64,000 bases of DNA from Bacillus sp. CH30_1T. Its GTDB lineage: Bacteria > Bacillota > Bacilli > Bacillales > Bacillaceae_B. A program made the translations under genes and the position numbers. Location of the stretch: NCBI RefSeq assembly GCF_008364765.1, contig NZ_VTUY01000011.1:1-64000 (forward strand), read 5' to 3'. Below the pieces are notes generated by a model. It had not been told where the DNA came from, did not search any database, and saw only the letters and a program-made list of their open reading frames with translations. Below, one piece after another: positions 63,151-64,000 of this stretch (the first letter of the stretch is position 1; each line of letters opens with the position of its first letter).

Positions 63151-63384
63151 TTATCTTGTTGGTTCAGTATGAGGTTCTCTTTCAAGCTCTTCAGTTGGTT
63201 TGAATAACAGTCCAAGATTAATTAGACCGGCAATACCAACTAAACCGTATATGATACGGGATAGAGCGGCATCTTGACCACCAAAGATGGCTGCAACAAG
63301 ATCGAATTGAAAGAAGCCGATAAGTCCCCAGTTCACAGCACCAATAATGGTAAGAACCAAAGCAATACGTTGAATTGTACTCAT
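63151..63384 (-). CDS. yuzA: YuzA, DUF378 membrane protein
   Basis: A 77-residue protein with two membrane helices and the DUF378 core IGAVNWGLIGFFQFDLVAAIFGG, then RIIYGLVGIAGL. The tail is acidic and hydrophilic. Function unknown. In B. subtilis yuzA lies in the yug region near yugJ, as here. AAGGAGGAAAACAAC is the ribosome binding site. Confidence 0.9.
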   Translation of the reverse strand: MSTIQRIALVLTIIGAVNWGLIGFFQFDLVAAIFGGQDAALSRIIYGLVGIAGLINLGLLFKPTEELEREPHTEPTR

Positions 63385-63470
63385 GTTGTTTTCCTCCTTA
63401 TTGAATGGCTCATCTATAAGTTTCCCATTGCGCTTATTCCTATTCAGTTTGACTGCTACAAAATTTCCTT

Positions 63471-63487
63471 ATGCAAGTTCTTTGCAT
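63471..63487. promoter_or_regulatory. ATGCAA-N5-TTGCAT inverted repeat
   Basis: ATGCAAGTTCTTTGCAT has the same half-sites as the rocA operators but a 5-base spacer. It lies between yuzA and yugJ, about 2 kb downstream of the glutamate dehydrogenase gene. Confidence 0.3.
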
Positions 63488-63583
63488 TTTGGGGATGATA
63501 TATTCGATAATAGGAAATGTGTTGTAGACATTTTGGGTAACGAAATAGTTCGGCCCTTATAAAATACAAGGAGGTAACAAATA

Positions 63584-64000
63584 ATGAATGAATTTACTTT
63601 TTATAATCCAACCAAATTGATTTTTGGAAAAGGGCAAGTAGAACAACTGAAAGAATTGGTACCTCAATATGGTAAAAAAGTGCTTGTCGTGTATGGTGGC
63701 GGAAGCATTAAGCGTAATGGGTTATACGATCAGGTAATGTCAGTATTGAAAGATATTGATCGCGAAGTATTCGAACTTTCCGGAGTAGAACCGAATCCAC
63801 GTCTTTCCACAGTCAGACGAGGTGTAGAGATAAGTAAAGAAAATAATATTGAATTTATTTTAGCTGTCGGTGGAGGAAGTGTCATCGACTGTACAAAAGC
63901 AATTGCTGCTGGTGCAAAATATGATGGTGATGCATGGGATCTCGTAACGAAGAAAGCTTTTGCAAAAGAAGCTCTTCCATTCGGAACAGTCCTGACTCTT
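63584..64000 (+). CDS. Iron-dependent alcohol (butanol) dehydrogenase YugJ/YugK, N-terminal part
   Basis: The first 139 codons of an iron-containing alcohol dehydrogenase, cut by the window edge. [21 protein letters not shown] and the cofactor-binding segment [15 protein letters not shown] are typical of NADH-dependent butanol dehydrogenases. AAGGAGGTAACAAATA precedes the ATG. B. subtilis has two such genes here (yugJ, yugK), and which this is cannot be decided from the visible part. Confidence 0.85.
   Translation, partial: MNEFTFYNPTKLIFGKGQVEQLKELVPQYGKKVLVVYGGGSIKRNGLYDQVMSVLKDIDREVFELSGVEPNPRLSTVRRGVEISKENNIEFILAVGGGSVIDCTKAIAAGAKYDGDAWDLVTKKAFAKEALPFGTVLTL

Overview
This window looks like a chromosomal segment of an endospore-forming Bacillaceae species. 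The evidence is the low G+C composition, GGAGG-type ribosome binding sites with frequent GTG and TTG starts, spore genes (lytH, yutH, a YhcN-type lipoprotein, kapB/kapD) and a gene order that follows the Bacillus subtilis yut-yui-mrp-kap-yug region. Three sodium-coupled systems (two NSS transporters, Mrp, and a NhaC-like carrier) fit a marine or salt-tolerant genus such as Rossellomorea. The genus is an inference; no rRNA is present.

Layout. 1-260 is the end of an IS3-type insertion sequence running off the window. 466-2213 is a sodium-driven amino acid importer (metP-metS). 2262-9562 holds lytH, lipA and the yutC-G block, broken by a small XRE regulator convergent with an Sda-like sporulation kinase inhibitor. 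9845-16820 carries yutH, a 2-hydroxyacid dehydrogenase, Fe-S assembly proteins (yutI, yutM), yutJ, yuzB/yuzD and an atypical SDR. 17100-20514 has redox enzymes: ferredoxin-NADP reductase yumC and NADH dehydrogenase with a Rex-like site. 20673-28540 is yuiA-F, pepA, a BtuF-like protein and yuxO. 28599-34357 is the complete mrpABCDEFG antiporter operon. 34663-51479 holds yufK, a class A PBP, an MFS exporter, kapD/kapB, a cyclophilin lipoprotein, a SodC-like lipoprotein, patB, yugF, alaR-alaT, an XRE regulator, a second NSS transporter, an orphan ECF sigma/anti-sigma pair and yugI.

Between yugI and the yuzA/yugJ genes at the right edge lies about 11.5 kb of catabolic and stress genes: a CcpA-type controlled aldehyde dehydrogenase with its DUF779 partner, a PerR-type controlled catalase, and a divergent rocR / rocA-rocD-glutamate dehydrogenase-aldehyde dehydrogenase cluster. 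The last converts ornithine to P5C, glutamate and 2-oxoglutarate.

Most notable: the RocR-like regulator keeps its ATPase motifs but lacks the GAFTGA loop used to contact sigma-54 and has a shortened second loop. The rocA upstream region carries two matching 19-bp inverted repeats over a sigma-A-like promoter and no convincing -24/-12 element. Together these suggest a RocR that no longer works through sigma-54. Other points of interest are the Sda-like gene with an apparent ATC start, an operator-like 24-bp palindrome on its promoter, the ECF pair with a possible self-promoter, an over-represented 10-mer shared by terminators and coding regions, and two phased intergenic tandem arrays.
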